The notes: generated from the letters alone by a model not told the origin. 64,000 nt of DNA from Catenovulum maritimum (GCF_001050375.1 NZ_KQ130484.1:62001-126000), one strand, 5' to 3'. Shown: positions 1-10,049, numbered from the stretch's first letter. Made by a program: numbers and translations.

Positions 1-1
1 T

Positions 2-727
2 TTACCTGCCGAAAAGTTATTTCACCTGCCTTTTTTGTTAGACGAAATGCCAGAGCCAGCAAGTTGGCAAACTTATGACGACAGGGCTCACTTCGTCACT
101 ATAGGGAATTTTAGACATGAGCCAAATTGGGATGCGGTTTTGTATTTACAGCAAAAGATTTGGCCTTTAATTAGAGCTAAACTTAAACACGCTGAAATGC
201 ATATTTACGGCGCCTATGTGCCGAAAAAGGCAACTCAATTAAACAACCCAAAACAAGGATTTTTAGTAAAGGGCTGGGCAGACGATGCTGAAGCTGTTGT
301 CTCTAGTGCTAGAGTTTGTTTGGCACCGTTAAGATTTGGCGCAGGATTAAAAGGAAAGCTATTTGAAGCCATGCTGGTCGGTACACCAAGTGTAACAACA
401 CCGATTGGCGCAGAGGCTATGCACGCAGATCTTACTTGGCCTGGCGCAATCGCCCAAACAGACGCTGAATTTGCTGAAGCCGCAATAAATTTGTATCAAG
501 ACAAAAGCGTATGGCAGCAAGCACAACAACAAGGAAAAACCTTGTTAGAGACGTTATACTTGGCTGAGCCACATATTAATAGCCTTAAACAAAGTATTAA
601 ATTGATTGAAGAAAACTTAGAAGATTTTAGAAATCGAAATATCATAGGTGCCATGTTGCAGCACCATACAATGAAAAGCACGCAATACATGGCGCAATGG
701 ATTGAAGCGAAAAACAAAAACACCTAA
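2..727 (+). CDS. glycosyltransferase group 1 (GT4-like), C-terminal part only
   Basis: The reading frame is open from the left edge of the window, so the start and the N-terminal acceptor-binding half lie outside. What is visible is the C-terminal Rossmann half of a GT-B glycosyltransferase. It opens with a strand-and-loop segment around GNFRHEPNWDAV and carries the nucleotide-sugar-binding stretch RFGAGLKGKLFEAM, followed by GTPSVTTPIGAEAM, the usual group 1 pattern of a conserved Glu in a Gly-rich loop. Such enzymes transfer a sugar from a nucleotide donor onto a lipid, glycan or protein acceptor, usually at the cytoplasmic face of the membrane. Donor and acceptor cannot be read from this fragment. 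The next gene starts 27 bases downstream on the same strand and may be cotranscribed. Confidence 0.8.
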   Translation, partial: LPAEKLFHLPFLLDEMPEPASWQTYDDRAHFVTIGNFRHEPNWDAVLYLQQKIWPLIRAKLKHAEMHIYGAYVPKKATQLNNPKQGFLVKGWADDAEAVVSSARVCLAPLRFGAGLKGKLFEAMLVGTPSVTTPIGAEAMHADLTWPGAIAQTDAEFAEAAINLYQDKSVWQQAQQQGKTLLETLYLAEPHINSLKQSIKLIEENLEDFRNRNIIGAMLQHHTMKSTQYMAQWIEAKNKNT

Positions 728-754
728 TTCATTTAAAATTAAGAGAAGCATATT

Positions 755-1159
755 TTGCAAACCAATAACCCTGAAAACACAACAGTATCAACAGCTAAAA
801 CCGAAATTGAATTTTACCGTCAAGTTGCGCAAACAGAATCTTTGTTCAGCATAATCGACGACAAAGGTATACCAACTCCTACTGGGGATGATGGCTTAAA
901 AGTAATGCCATTTTGGTCAAGTGAAGCTGCAGCGTTAGACTTTATTCAATCAAACGAAGGTTTTACCCAATTCCAACCTTATCCAATTGAGTGGTCTATT
1001 TTCCAAGACAAATGGATTGAAGGCATTGCCCAAGACGATTTATTGGTTGGTTTAAACTGGCAGAAAATTGATGGCGAAAACTGCGTAACAGAAGTAGAGC
1101 TTATGCTAAAAGGCATAATAGAAATGCTAAAAAACAAACCGATTAAAAAAGCTAAGTAG
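755..1159 (+). CDS. DUF2750 family protein
   Basis: This is a small soluble protein of 134 residues with no signal peptide or membrane segment. The segment EFYRQVAQTESLFSI followed by a short Gly/Asp-rich turn and then MPFWSS...A matches the layout of DUF2750, a family of unknown function. The start is TTG. An AAGAGAAG-type ribosome binding site at 741-748 sits about 6 bases upstream and supports this start over any later one. The C-terminus is Lys-rich. It follows the glycosyltransferase closely but nothing in it suggests a role in glycan synthesis. Confidence 0.72.
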   Translation: MQTNNPENTTVSTAKTEIEFYRQVAQTESLFSIIDDKGIPTPTGDDGLKVMPFWSSEAAALDFIQSNEGFTQFQPYPIEWSIFQDKWIEGIAQDDLLVGLNWQKIDGENCVTEVELMLKGIIEMLKNKPIKKAK

Positions 1160-1217
1160 CTGAATTTCAGTGCTCAGCTACTGCGTTTTAACCTAAATCT
1201 TTGCTTATTACCTAATG

Positions 1218-1262
1218 TAGTACCAGTGTGTAAAATTTGTGTGGTACTACAAGCGGTACTAC
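1218..1262. repeat. repeated GGTACTAC motif with inverted copy
   Basis: GTAGTACC at 1218-1225 and GGTACTAC at 1243-1250 form an 8-bp perfect inverted repeat with a 17-base spacer, and a further direct copy lies at 1255-1262. Extended to CGGTACTACATG (1254-1265), the last copy is identical to 12 bases inside the tmRNA gene at 1537-1548. The rest of the 1160-1451 stretch holds no gene that I can see. The hairpin could terminate the upstream transcription unit, but no T-tract follows it. Confidence 0.45.
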
Positions 1263-1451
1263 ATGAGTTGCTATATTTATTGACTAAAGCGGTAACTTTC
1301 GAGACGCTCATTTTTTAGTAACACGAACTTAGCGACACAAGAGCTTATGTTACTACAAATGTTACTATAAACTTTGTATGTGGCTAAACTCGAAAGGGTT
1401 TTAAAGAGCTTATTGTCAGGCTATGTTGTTGATTTGTTTTATTTTAGGCAT

Positions 1452-1477
1452 AAAAAAAGACATCCTTGGATGTCTTT
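1452..1477 (-). terminator. rho-independent terminator of ssrA
   Basis: Read on the minus strand, the 10-bp stem AAAGACATCC/GGATGTCTTT has a two-base loop and is followed by a run of T. It begins about 12 bases beyond the tmRNA CCA end, the position expected for the ssrA terminator. Confidence 0.85.
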
Positions 1478-1488
1478 AATTAAGTGTT

Positions 1489-1854
1489 TGGTGGAGCCGG
1501 GGGGATTTGAACCCCCGTCCGGAATACCGCCGTCCTCGGTACTACATGCTTAGTTTGTCTTTAATTTCACCCAATTGCTGCGAACAAACACGCCACAGTT
1601 AGGCTATCCTGAATTAGATTTCATGCTTCAACTCTCAGGCGGGAGCATCCACACTATCTTGTTTGGGTTTGAACTTCTGTAATTCCCCGTCTTACAAGCG
1701 GAAGCTAGGGCAGAAGTGCTCTGAGCAGGTTATTAAGCTGCTAGTGCGTAAGTTTCGTCGTTTGCGACTATTTTTTTGCGGCTTTTTACGTGGCCAACCG
1801 CCCCACGACATGCACCTTAGAGTTTGTGTAACCCGTCGAATCCTAATCGACCCC
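1489..1854 (-). ncRNA. ssrA: tmRNA (transfer-messenger RNA)
   Basis: Transfer-messenger RNA rescues stalled ribosomes by trans-translation together with SmpB. On the minus strand the gene starts GGGGTCGATTAGGATTCGACGG, trimmed here to its key part GGATTCGACGG (the conserved 5' tRNA-like segment), and ends with a T-arm and CGGCTCCACCA. The 5' GGGGTCG pairs with the 3' CGGCTCC, with one G-U pair. The tag reading frame lies at 1733-1765: GCA AAC GAC GAA ACT TAC GCA CTA GCA GCT TAA, giving the degradation tag ANDETYALAA. That is one residue from the E. coli tag (ANDENYALAA). The AAGCATGTAGTACCGAGGA segment before the 3' tRNA-like half is also conserved. The length of 366 bases is normal. Confidence 0.97.
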
Positions 1855-1868
1855 GTTGGATATCCAAC
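1855..1868. repeat. 14-bp perfect palindrome abutting the tmRNA 5' end
   Basis: GTTGGATATCCAAC is perfectly self-complementary and ends exactly where the mature tmRNA is predicted to begin. In the precursor RNA it could not form a stable hairpin (no loop), but as DNA it may be a protein site. The region 1855-1912 should also hold the ssrA promoter; I cannot assign boxes with confidence. Confidence 0.4.
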
Positions 1869-1912
1869 TTACTCTGTAGTTGCTGCAAATATACCGCTAA
1901 TACTTAGCTATA

Positions 1913-4441
1913 TCAATCTTTATTACGCTTTGTAAAACGAATCAGCACTAAAGGTAACAGCAAAGTGAATAATACACCGCCACTACCACCGCTGGTTTTT
2001 ATCGTAATGTCTGGTTCTGCTTTAGCTGAAACATTCACTGTGACAGATGCACTGTCAGTGAGTTCGCCGTCAGTAATTTGATAGCTAAATGTTTCTGTAC
2101 CCGAATTAACTCCGGGCATAAAATTGATTTGATTATTAACTATGCTGATCTGCCCTAAACCTTGGTAGTCGGTACTTGAGATTGTTAACGATGAGCTGTC
2201 TATGTCAGCATCGTTACTTAATACATCAATGGTAACCGTTTCACCTTCTTCAACTCGGGCAAAATCAGAACTAGCTGTTGGTTTGTCATTTATGTTTTCA
2301 ACTGTAATGCTGGCATTAAATACTTCGCTGGTGCTGCTGCCGTCCGTCACTGTTATCGGCACACTTAGTTGACCAAAAAAATCGTCTAAAGGCGTAATCG
2401 TGTCACCATTCACTTGATAGTTATCACCGGCTAAAACTTTAAGTTGAAATTGATTACTATCTTGATCTGCTATGGTAAATTGCGACAAGCTAAAAGTGAA
2501 GGCATCTTCTTCTAAAGTCGATAGGGCTTGTTGAGCTGTTATTTCTGGCGGCTGGTTTATGGCTTGTTCATTTATGGTGAAAAAACTAGGAGACAGATTG
2601 AAAAATATATTGTCGTGACAAGCCACCATTATTTTCCCCAAGCTAGTTGTTAAATTAGGTAAGTTCACTTGTGCTGAACCTGAGTTAGCTTGCTGTGTCG
2701 CTATGTTTGTAAAGCTATCAGTACCATCTGTTGAAATAGATATATCGACACTACTACAGATTGATCCTGTGCCTTCTACGTCCCATTCAATCTGTACTAA
2801 GTTACCACCCATGAAAACGCTTGAGTCGTCAGGTTTCGTTACGGTAAACGGACCAAATGCAGAATTCACACTGATAGTGGTTGTATCAATATTAACACCA
2901 CCAACTTGGTCTCGAACCACAAAGTTAAAATTTAGCTCTCTGGTATTGGTTGCTAGTATTTCAGCTGGGGTGCTCCGGCTAAATATTAAATCATTTATAT
3001 CTGGTATATATCTAATTCCTGTGTCTTTGGGTAACCAGTTTCTAAAAATCGGTCCATCGCCATTATTTGCCCAATCAGATTTACTTGAGGTCTTTGTACC
3101 TAAATCGAATTGCTCCCATGAATAACTTAGGGAGTCGTTGTTTAAGTCTGTTGCTGTCCCAGTGAGCTTAAACGGTGTGCCTGCCGGAATCGTATAGTGA
3201 TTTCCTGCATTTGCGGTTGGTATCGCATTTGAGCTGGTTGACTGTGTACCGCAATTTCGGCCCAAGCCAGAGGTGATAAAACTACTCACTTGTTGGATAC
3301 TTTTACTGTGGAAAACCGCTAAGGATGAGTTTCTAACATTTTCTTCACCACATATACCAGCATATCCCATTATGGTAACGCCACTACCGATTTCATAGGC
3401 TGCAGAGTTGTTACGACTGGTTTCACAGTCTGATGCTGTGGCATTAAATGTATGGGTGGCGCCAAACTGGTGGGCAATTTCATGCGATACATAGTCTATG
3501 TTGAATGCGTCTCCGGTTGGTCTTCTTATGCCAGTAAGCCCTTTCGCTTTTGAGCTTCCGCAAACTGCTCCTACTTGGGCTAAACCACCACCTTCTGTCG
3601 TGAATAGATGACCTATGTCGTAATTATTTCTGCCAATTGCATTATCTATTTCTGTTTGTGCTATCGGTAGATCTGCGTCTGGATCATTATTTTCGAAAGG
3701 GTCAGTGTTTGTATCTTCAAAAATGACTAAGTCATTGTTTGCAACTATGCTGAGTCTAATTCCAAAATCTCGTTCAAATATTTCATTGACTCGATTGATG
3801 CTGGTCACTATGCCATTCGCAGCATTGCTTTTACTTCCATAAAAATTTGTGTATTGCCCTGTAGCCGCAACGGCAATTCGATAAGTGATAATAGAGCTTG
3901 TTTGGTTCGCACTACCTAGCGCACCTCTACGAGCTAGATTGGTTTCAATTGTTTGCTGAATCACTCTATCTTGAATGTCACCAGCCTGTTCGTATTGATA
4001 AACTTGGTAACCTGAGTTGTCTTTAATTGGATCTAGATATAGTTTTTTGCCATCTAGGATATAGACCGCATGAAGGCCATTTGGCCCTGTGTCAATTCGG
4101 GCTGTTTGATTCTCGTCATTTAACCTGTGGGCTTTAAAGCTTGCTATGTTTGGATATTTTTGCTGAAAATCTAATTCGTAGACAGGATCATAATGAGCTA
4201 AAAATTTTACGGTTTCACCCGTAAGGTCGGGCAACTCTAATATTACTTTTTCTGTTTGATTGGCTTTTGTTAGTGATAATAGCTTTTGTTGTAATTCATT
4301 TATCTGGCTATTTTGTAAATAAACGGCATTGGTGTTTTCTAACACAATACTGCTATTTTGTGTAGGCTTTGCTTGCAACCAGTTCCCAACCGCAACAAAC
4401 GAAACCCAATAACAGCTCAAAAGTAAGATAAGTTTATTCAT
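1913..4441 (-). CDS. secreted reprolysin-like metalloprotease with GlyGly-CTERM anchor
   Basis: This is a secreted zinc metalloprotease of the metzincin clan. The zinc site HEIAHQFGATH is complete (H320, E321, H324, H330 from the ATG at 4441), and the Met-turn TIMGYAG follows it. Residues 1-25 form a signal peptide, followed by a propeptide of about 150 residues, the catalytic domain (about 180-405), and Ig/cadherin-like domains, one carrying the NDKPTAS...GETVTIDVLSNDAD pattern. The C-terminus is a GGSGG stretch, a hydrophobic helix and a basic tail (RFTKRNKD). That is the GlyGly-CTERM signal, processed by rhombosortase in other Gammaproteobacteria. A TTG start 12 bases upstream is possible, but MNKLILLLS at the ATG is a better signal-peptide start. 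It probably degrades extracellular protein. Its stop lies about 60 bases before the tmRNA start on the same strand. Confidence 0.85.
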   Translation of the reverse strand: MNKLILLLSCYWVSFVAVGNWLQAKPTQNSSIVLENTNAVYLQNSQINELQQKLLSLTKANQTEKVILELPDLTGETVKFLAHYDPVYELDFQQKYPNIASFKAHRLNDENQTARIDTGPNGLHAVYILDGKKLYLDPIKDNSGYQVYQYEQAGDIQDRVIQQTIETNLARRGALGSANQTSSIITYRIAVAATGQYTNFYGSKSNAANGIVTSINRVNEIFERDFGIRLSIVANNDLVIFEDTNTDPFENNDPDADLPIAQTEIDNAIGRNNYDIGHLFTTEGGGLAQVGAVCGSSKAKGLTGIRRPTGDAFNIDYVSHEIAHQFGATHTFNATASDCETSRNNSAAYEIGSGVTIMGYAGICGEENVRNSSLAVFHSKSIQQVSSFITSGLGRNCGTQSTSSNAIPTANAGNHYTIPAGTPFKLTGTATDLNNDSLSYSWEQFDLGTKTSSKSDWANNGDGPIFRNWLPKDTGIRYIPDINDLIFSRSTPAEILATNTRELNFNFVVRDQVGGVNIDTTTISVNSAFGPFTVTKPDDSSVFMGGNLVQIEWDVEGTGSICSSVDISISTDGTDSFTNIATQQANSGSAQVNLPNLTTSLGKIMVACHDNIFFNLSPSFFTINEQAINQPPEITAQQALSTLEEDAFTFSLSQFTIADQDSNQFQLKVLAGDNYQVNGDTITPLDDFFGQLSVPITVTDGSSTSEVFNASITVENINDKPTASSDFARVEEGETVTIDVLSNDADIDSSSLTISSTDYQGLGQISIVNNQINFMPGVNSGTETFSYQITDGELTDSASVTVNVSAKAEPDITIKTSGGSGGVLFTLLLPLVLIRFTKRNKD

Positions 4442-4668
4442 AGTCGCCAGCAATTACGGATTTGGAATCTTATTAATATTAACTTAAGACGAGAATATTG
4501 CACTTTTGGTTGCACGTTTTGTGACTTAATATACGAATGCCCCCATCATTAGTTGTTTCAGTTATTCTACGTTTTGTTATTTTTAATCCAATTCGATTTT
4601 TACATTCAATATCTATTGTTTAGTTACTTTGCTAAAATGCGCGCTGATTTATTGGTTGTGGTGGTGTT

Positions 4669-6840
4669 ATGCAAGCTGAACGCATGCGTGCGGATAAAGA
4701 TTTATTCTCGTATCAAAAATATTGGGCAGAGTGTTTTGAACCTGCGCCTTTTTTACCTATGTCTCGTAAAGAAATGGATAAATTAGGCTGGGATAGCTGC
4801 GACATTATTATTGTAACTGGGGATGCTTATGTTGATCACCCTAGTTTTGGCATGGCTGTTATTGGTCGAATGCTCGAAGCTCAAGGTTTTCGAGTTGGTA
4901 TTATTTCTCAGCCTGATTGGACCAATAAAAATGATTTTATGAAGCTAGGCAAACCCAATTTATTTTTTGGTGTGACAGCTGGCAACATGGACTCTATGAT
5001 CAATCGTTATACGTCTGATCGAAAATTAAGACATGACGACGCCTATACTGCTGGTGATATCGGCGGAAAACGCCCAGACAGAGCCGTAACTGTATACACC
5101 CAAAGATGTAAAGAGGCTTTCAAGGTGCCTGTTGTGATAGGCGGTATTGAGGCGAGTTTACGTAGAATTGCCCATTACGATTATTGGTCCGATAAAGTTA
5201 GACGTTCTGTTTTATTTGATTCTAAAGCTGATTTGCTCATTTACGGTAATGCGGAGCGACCGTTAGCTGAAATTGCACATGGCTTTGCAGCGGGTAAAAC
5301 GGTTGCTGAAATGCAAGATATTCGCGGCACTGCTGTTTTACGTAAAGAAGCATTGCCTGGCTGGTATGGGGTTGATTCAACTCAATTAGATAAATTAGGT
5401 AAAATAGATCCTATACCGAATCCTTATGAGATGATTGATGAAGCAAGCTGCGATTCTAAAAAGGAAGAAGTAGAAGAAGTTAAAGCTGAAGTCGTTCAGA
5501 TTCAGCCCGCCAAAAACCGTCGCCCGTGGGAAATGACTTATGTTAATTTACCACCATACGATGTTGTGCGAGCTGAGAAAGTTCATTACGCTCATACATC
5601 TCGTATTTTACATCAAGAGACTAACCCAGGTTGTGCCCGAGCGCTAGCTCAGCGCCACGGTGATCGTATTGTTTGGGTTAACCCGCCAGCTTTTCCATTA
5701 GAAACGTCAGAGATGGATGCTGTGTTTGGCTTGCCTTACGCTCGTATTCCACATCCTGTTTATGGCAATCAAAAAATACCTGCATATGACATGATTAAAA
5801 CCTCGGTTAATATTATGCGAGGTTGTTTTGGCGGTTGTACTTTTTGCTCTATTACTGAGCATGAAGGGCGTATTATTCAAAGCCGTTCAGAAGATTCAAT
5901 TATTCGTGAAATTGAAGAAATACGAGACAAAGTGCCTGGCTTTACTGGGGTTATATCTGATTTAGGTGGCCCTACGGCTAATATGTATAAACTCAGGTGC
6001 AAACATCCTAAAGCTGAACAAACATGTCGACGCATGTCTTGTGTATGGCCTGATATTTGTGGTCATATGGATACAGATCACACGCCTACGATTAATTTAT
6101 ATCGAAGAGCTCGCAAAATTAAAGGCATTAAGAAGATTCTGATTGCCTCTGGTGTTCGTTACGATTTAGCGGTTAAAGACCCTATGTACGTTAAAGAATT
6201 AGCAGAGCATCATGTGGGCGGGTATTTAAAAATAGCGCCAGAACATACCGAAGAAGGCCCTTTAAACAAAATGATGAAACCAGGTATGGGGACATATTAT
6301 AAGTTTAAAGAGTTGTTTGATAAATACTCTCGCGAAGCAGGTAAAGAGCAATATTTGATACCTTACTTTATATCGTCGCATCCAGGTACGACAGATGAAG
6401 ATATGGTGAATTTAGCAATTTGGCTAAAGACCAATAAATTTAAGCTTGATCAGGTACAAAACTTTTATCCTTCACCTATGGCCAGTGCGACGACTATGTA
6501 TCATAGTGGCGCGAATCCATTACACAAAGTGAATCATAAAAGTGAGAAGGTATTTTCTCCAAAAGGGGATAAACAGCGCCGCTTACACAAAGCTTTGTTG
6601 CGATACCACGATCCTAAAGGCTGGCCACAAATTAGAGATGCATTAAAACAAATGGGTTTATCTAAATTGATAGGTAATGGTGCGAATCACCTGGTGCCAT
6701 TTGGCGACGATAAAAAAGGCAGCAAGCGAGCTAATACGAAAGGCTTTCAAAAAGGCGCGACTCGTTTTAGTAAAGACCAAACCTTTAATAAAGCGGCTAA
6801 GACTTCCTCTACCAAAACATATGCCAAAAAACGAAAGTAA
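4669..6840 (+). CDS. ygiQ: YgiQ family radical SAM protein
   Basis: This is a large radical SAM protein (723 residues) nearly collinear with E. coli YgiQ. The N-terminal half carries [19 protein letters not shown], and the radical SAM core has the iron-sulfur motif C386-x3-C390-x2-C393 in [12 protein letters not shown]. The reaction is not established for the family. The start is the ATG that gives [15 protein letters not shown], equivalent to the E. coli N-terminus, with GGTGGTG just upstream. The C-terminal 60 residues are rich in Lys, Ser and Thr and unstructured, which is common in this family. A strong terminator follows. An upstream overlapping frame beginning at 4553 is not coding. Confidence 0.93.
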   Translation: MQAERMRADKDLFSYQKYWAECFEPAPFLPMSRKEMDKLGWDSCDIIIVTGDAYVDHPSFGMAVIGRMLEAQGFRVGIISQPDWTNKNDFMKLGKPNLFFGVTAGNMDSMINRYTSDRKLRHDDAYTAGDIGGKRPDRAVTVYTQRCKEAFKVPVVIGGIEASLRRIAHYDYWSDKVRRSVLFDSKADLLIYGNAERPLAEIAHGFAAGKTVAEMQDIRGTAVLRKEALPGWYGVDSTQLDKLGKIDPIPNPYEMIDEASCDSKKEEVEEVKAEVVQIQPAKNRRPWEMTYVNLPPYDVVRAEKVHYAHTSRILHQETNPGCARALAQRHGDRIVWVNPPAFPLETSEMDAVFGLPYARIPHPVYGNQKIPAYDMIKTSVNIMRGCFGGCTFCSITEHEGRIIQSRSEDSIIREIEEIRDKVPGFTGVISDLGGPTANMYKLRCKHPKAEQTCRRMSCVWPDICGHMDTDHTPTINLYRRARKIKGIKKILIASGVRYDLAVKDPMYVKELAEHHVGGYLKIAPEHTEEGPLNKMMKPGMGTYYKFKELFDKYSREAGKEQYLIPYFISSHPGTTDEDMVNLAIWLKTNKFKLDQVQNFYPSPMASATTMYHSGANPLHKVNHKSEKVFSPKGDKQRRLHKALLRYHDPKGWPQIRDALKQMGLSKLIGNGANHLVPFGDDKKGSKRANTKGFQKGATRFSKDQTFNKAAKTSSTKTYAKKRK

Positions 6841-6897
6841 ATTGAGCGCATAAATCCAACTGGAATTGCGTTAATACGGCGGTAGATATAACGAAAG

Positions 6898-6924
6898 CGG
6901 TAAGCAAAACTTACCGTTTTTTTT
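6898..6924 (+). terminator. rho-independent terminator of ygiQ
   Basis: CGGTAAG (6898-6904) and CTTACCG (6910-6916) form a 7-bp stem with a five-base loop, followed by eight T. It serves the rightward ygiQ transcript. On the other strand no T-run follows, so hemY is not terminated here. Confidence 0.85.
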
Positions 6925-6935
6925 GTGGTTTTGAT

Positions 6936-8168
6936 TTATGTTCTTTCAGTCGCTATTTCAGCTAAGAAAGCATCATTTGATGAATTACCTGAAGGGTTTA
7001 ATGCCATAGCTAAACCATGTTGGTAAGCCGATTTTGCTTGGCTAGCCATGTTCTGTTGTTCATAAATCGCACCCAATAACGCATATTTTTTGGCGGATTT
7101 TTCTACTTTAATACTGGCTTCAATTGCTTGCTGCGCCAATTGCCAATCATAATTTTTGGCCGCACAAATCCCTAATGCAGTTAATAAGTTGTCGTTTTCA
7201 GGGTGTGCTTTAATTTGTTTTTCTAAGTAGCTAATTAACTTGTTAGGTTGTTGCAGTGGTAAGTTGTATAAACTAGCAATAACTTGCTCTGACACATCTG
7301 CCTTTAATATTTTAATTAAAGCTTTCTCTGCACTTTCGTGCTCAGCCGCGGCCACTAGTGAGGCTAGATAATAATTATCTGCGATTGGACTCGTTTTAAC
7401 CCATTTTTTGATTTGTTTATAAAGAGACTCTATCTGAGTTTTATCACGATTCTGACCGGCTTGCTCAAAAGCTGGCTTAAATGAGATGTAAACTAGAGTA
7501 TTAAATTGATTTAAGCTTAAATCTGAGTGCTTTCTTAATTGCGGTAGAAGCGCTCTAAGCTTATCTGCTGAATTTGCTTCCTGATAGACTTGCGCTAGTA
7601 AGTTAAGTACATGAGCATCTTTAGGATGCGCTTGGTGCAGTTCTTCACATAAGCTGATGGCTTTGTCTTGCTTTTCTTCTGTGACTAAGCTTTTTACCAT
7701 AGCCAGTTTTTTCTGCACTTCATCACCATGTGATTCAGCTTTTAACAATAGCTGGGCAACTTTTTCTGGCTGGTTTAAATTTTTATTCGCTTCCGCTGCA
7801 ACTAAGTAATGCGTTGATTCAATCGGGCTTTTGGTTGCATTTTTTAAGCTTAATTTTTCTGCAAGCGCAAAATCATGATTAAACAAAGCTTGTAGTGATT
7901 GTTGTAAGGTTAATAAACTTTTTTGCTTGGCCTTTTTTTCACGCCATTGGCTGAAGTTGCGCTTACTATTAAATATTAATCGCAACATGATTTGGCAGGC
8001 TTTTATCCCTATATATGCAATGAGCAATACAAAGAAAAAACCAAATAAGTTCATTTCCCACGTCCATCCTGAGACGGAAATTAAAACATAGCCTTTTTCT
8101 TCAGCTAGCATAGAACCGAAAGCTAGTAAGCAACAAAGTGCGAAAAATGCTAAAATGAATCTGATCAT
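6936..8168 (-). CDS. hemY: HemY, inner-membrane TPR protein of heme synthesis operon
   Basis: This is HemY of the hemCDXY operon type (410 residues, close to the E. coli length). Two N-terminal membrane segments (about 1-22 and 39-60) are followed by a cytoplasmic or periplasmic array of TPR-like helices. The family is thought to take part in late heme synthesis or assembly of heme enzymes; no catalytic activity is established and none can be read here. It lies 16 bases downstream of hemX and is the last gene of the operon. It is not the protoporphyrinogen oxidase that carries the same name in Gram-positive bacteria. Confidence 0.88.
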   Translation of the reverse strand: MIRFILAFFALCCLLAFGSMLAEEKGYVLISVSGWTWEMNLFGFFFVLLIAYIGIKACQIMLRLIFNSKRNFSQWREKKAKQKSLLTLQQSLQALFNHDFALAEKLSLKNATKSPIESTHYLVAAEANKNLNQPEKVAQLLLKAESHGDEVQKKLAMVKSLVTEEKQDKAISLCEELHQAHPKDAHVLNLLAQVYQEANSADKLRALLPQLRKHSDLSLNQFNTLVYISFKPAFEQAGQNRDKTQIESLYKQIKKWVKTSPIADNYYLASLVAAAEHESAEKALIKILKADVSEQVIASLYNLPLQQPNKLISYLEKQIKAHPENDNLLTALGICAAKNYDWQLAQQAIEASIKVEKSAKKYALLGAIYEQQNMASQAKSAYQHGLAMALNPSGNSSNDAFLAEIATERT

Positions 8169-8184
8169 TTTATCAGCCTAATCT

Positions 8185-9321
8185 TTATTCGTTTAAGTTA
8201 GTATCTGCATTCGAATTATTACTGATACTAACGAGTAATTTCTCTGCTTCAATTAATGAATTTATTTTTAATAAGTTGTAGTTTCGGTTTAGCTCTTGCT
8301 CGTGTAATCCGGCTAGTTGCACCAAAATATTTTTGATTGCAGGATCATCCTTTTGATAATAAAGCGTTATCCAATCTAGAGTTTGTTGAATGCCAACACG
8401 ATACACCTGTTGTTTTCTGTGAAGTGCCGCCCACTGAACCTGATTTAATTTACTAATTAGGTTTTGTCTGATGTTCGCTTCTTGTGCCGGCGTTAGCATA
8501 GCTTCTGCTGTTGCTTCTCGTTTTTTCGGTAAGAAAGACTCTAAAAAATCCTCAAATGAATTAGTCAAATTACTCATACTAGGTGTATCTGTTATTTCTT
8601 TCTGTGCAATTTCTTGTGTTAGTTTTGGCAGTTGAGATTCGTTTAGCGGCAAAAACATGACTTGGCGAATTAACTCTGTGATAGTGAAAAATATTCCTTC
8701 AATATCAGCCTCATTAATTGATTCAACCGTACCTATATCATCGGCAATAATTTGTTTTAACTGGAACCAGCTTGCTGAGCTAATATCGTTTGCCCTTGCT
8801 TGTGCAAGTCTTAATGTTGCTATTGTGCTTTGTTTGTCTTGTTCTATATAAAGCTTTCTAGATGCTAGCGTAATTAAATATTTTACGTCAATTAACACTG
8901 ATTCTTCAGTCGATGTTGATTTCTTTGACGAGATTTGGTCTAGCGCAATTTGTGTGTCTTGGTTACGTTTATCTATGTCGTCATTTAATTTTTGGCTTAA
9001 GGTGTCTAAACGACGAGTGATGTCATGATTGATAGCTTCTTGGCTATTTTCTACAGCATTTAATACTGCTGATTGTCTTTGGTCTAATAGGGCTTCTAAT
9101 TGAGTTTGTTGCCAATATAGCCAACCAGATAAACCAGCTGCGCAAGCTGCTATAAGTAGGGCGAATATGCCACTATAACTGATGCCACTTTCTGGTTTAT
9201 CTTCAACTTCAGGTTTAGCCTGAGCTTCAACCTTTGAATGTGGAATTGTGTTTTCAGATGTTGCTTCGACTCTTAGTTCAACAGGCGCGCTTATTTCTTC
9301 TTTTTTGTCTGTCATAGCCAT
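8185..9321 (-). CDS. hemX: HemX, membrane-anchored uroporphyrinogen-III C-methyltransferase-like protein
   Basis: HemX is the third gene of the hemCDXY operon. The protein is 378 residues with an acidic, Glu/Lys-rich N-terminal tail (1-48), one membrane helix (about 50-69), a coiled coil (about 75-125) and an all-helical C-terminal domain. Database entries often call it uroporphyrinogen-III methyltransferase, but no SAM-binding motif is visible, so the name should not be taken literally. Two ATG codons lie close together (MAMTDKK or MTDKK). The start at 9321 leaves two bases after the hemD stop, so the two genes are probably translationally coupled. Confidence 0.86.
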   Translation of the reverse strand: MAMTDKKEEISAPVELRVEATSENTIPHSKVEAQAKPEVEDKPESGISYSGIFALLIAACAAGLSGWLYWQQTQLEALLDQRQSAVLNAVENSQEAINHDITRRLDTLSQKLNDDIDKRNQDTQIALDQISSKKSTSTEESVLIDVKYLITLASRKLYIEQDKQSTIATLRLAQARANDISSASWFQLKQIIADDIGTVESINEADIEGIFFTITELIRQVMFLPLNESQLPKLTQEIAQKEITDTPSMSNLTNSFEDFLESFLPKKREATAEAMLTPAQEANIRQNLISKLNQVQWAALHRKQQVYRVGIQQTLDWITLYYQKDDPAIKNILVQLAGLHEQELNRNYNLLKINSLIEAEKLLVSISNNSNADTNLNE

Positions 9322-9323
9322 CT

Positions 9324-10049
9324 CTATAAGTAAATTTGATTTAGTGACGTTATTATTGTTTGGTTATTTGCACTATTTATATTTGTAACATTGTTAAGCC
9401 CTAGCTGTTCGAGTTGAGTTTTTACTCTAACTGAAGGCACTAAACATAAAGTGGACTTTAGTTTACCGAACAAGTCGTTATCTAACGAGATAAGTTGCAG
9501 TCCTATTTCACCACTGGTGATTATAAACACATCCGCTTGCTTAATTTTAGCTAATTGTGTGTCAGGTATGGAAATCCAAACACGCTTATACACATTGTAG
9601 GTTTTTAAATTTTTTTTAGCCAGTTTAAAAGCGTTTGCAATTTCATCTCGGCCTGCTTCACCTTTAAATAAAAAAGCTTGGTCAAATTCAATTTGCTGGC
9701 ATAGCTCGATTAAACTTTCTGATATTGCTTGTGTAGGGGTTAATACTTGAGCGAAACCAAAGTTTGCTAGGGCTTGTGAACTGGCTTTGCCGATGCCAAT
9801 TGCTGTGACTTGTGATAAATCTAGGTTTAGTTTAGCAAGTTCAAAATATTGCACTGCAAATTGGCTGGTAAATATATAAATGGTTTTTGAGTTAGTAGAA
9901 ATTGAATTAAGAGCCGTAAAGTGTTCGCCCTTTGTTATGTTAAATAGAGGTTGGTGAATGCTCAGGTAATTATTTTGAATAAGTAAATCGGTGAGGGCTT
10001 CTCCACGCTCACCGACTCTTGGGTTATAAACGCTAGGTTTACTTACCAT
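9324..10049 (-). CDS. hemD: uroporphyrinogen-III synthase
   Basis: Uroporphyrinogen-III synthase closes and isomerises hydroxymethylbilane to uroporphyrinogen III in the cytoplasm. At 241 residues it has the usual length. The N-terminus has the characteristic [15 protein letters not shown] pattern (the family's xxRPxxqaxxL region), and the second lobe carries [14 protein letters not shown], matching the conserved RGxxGR segment. The sequence is divergent, as is normal for HemD, and the placement after hemC is the strongest support. Its ATG overlaps the last 11 bases of hemC, indicating translational coupling. Confidence 0.88.
   Translation of the reverse strand: MVSKPSVYNPRVGERGEALTDLLIQNNYLSIHQPLFNITKGEHFTALNSISTNSKTIYIFTSQFAVQYFELAKLNLDLSQVTAIGIGKASSQALANFGFAQVLTPTQAISESLIELCQQIEFDQAFLFKGEAGRDEIANAFKLAKKNLKTYNVYKRVWISIPDTQLAKIKQADVFIITSGEIGLQLISLDNDLFGKLKSTLCLVPSVRVKTQLEQLGLNNVTNINSANNQTIITSLNQIYL

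Noticed and set aside
1663-1935. 90-codon plus-strand frame in the ssrA area
   Set aside because: It lies wholly antisense to the tmRNA and the stop end of the metalloprotease, with no ribosome binding site or family match.
4553-4786. 77-codon frame overlapping the ygiQ start
   Set aside because: Different frame from ygiQ, low-complexity hydrophobic, and overlaps a gene with clear family match.
6936-8168. HemY as protoporphyrinogen oxidase
   Set aside because: No FAD-binding motif; two membrane helices plus TPR array and the hemCDXY order identify the other HemY family.
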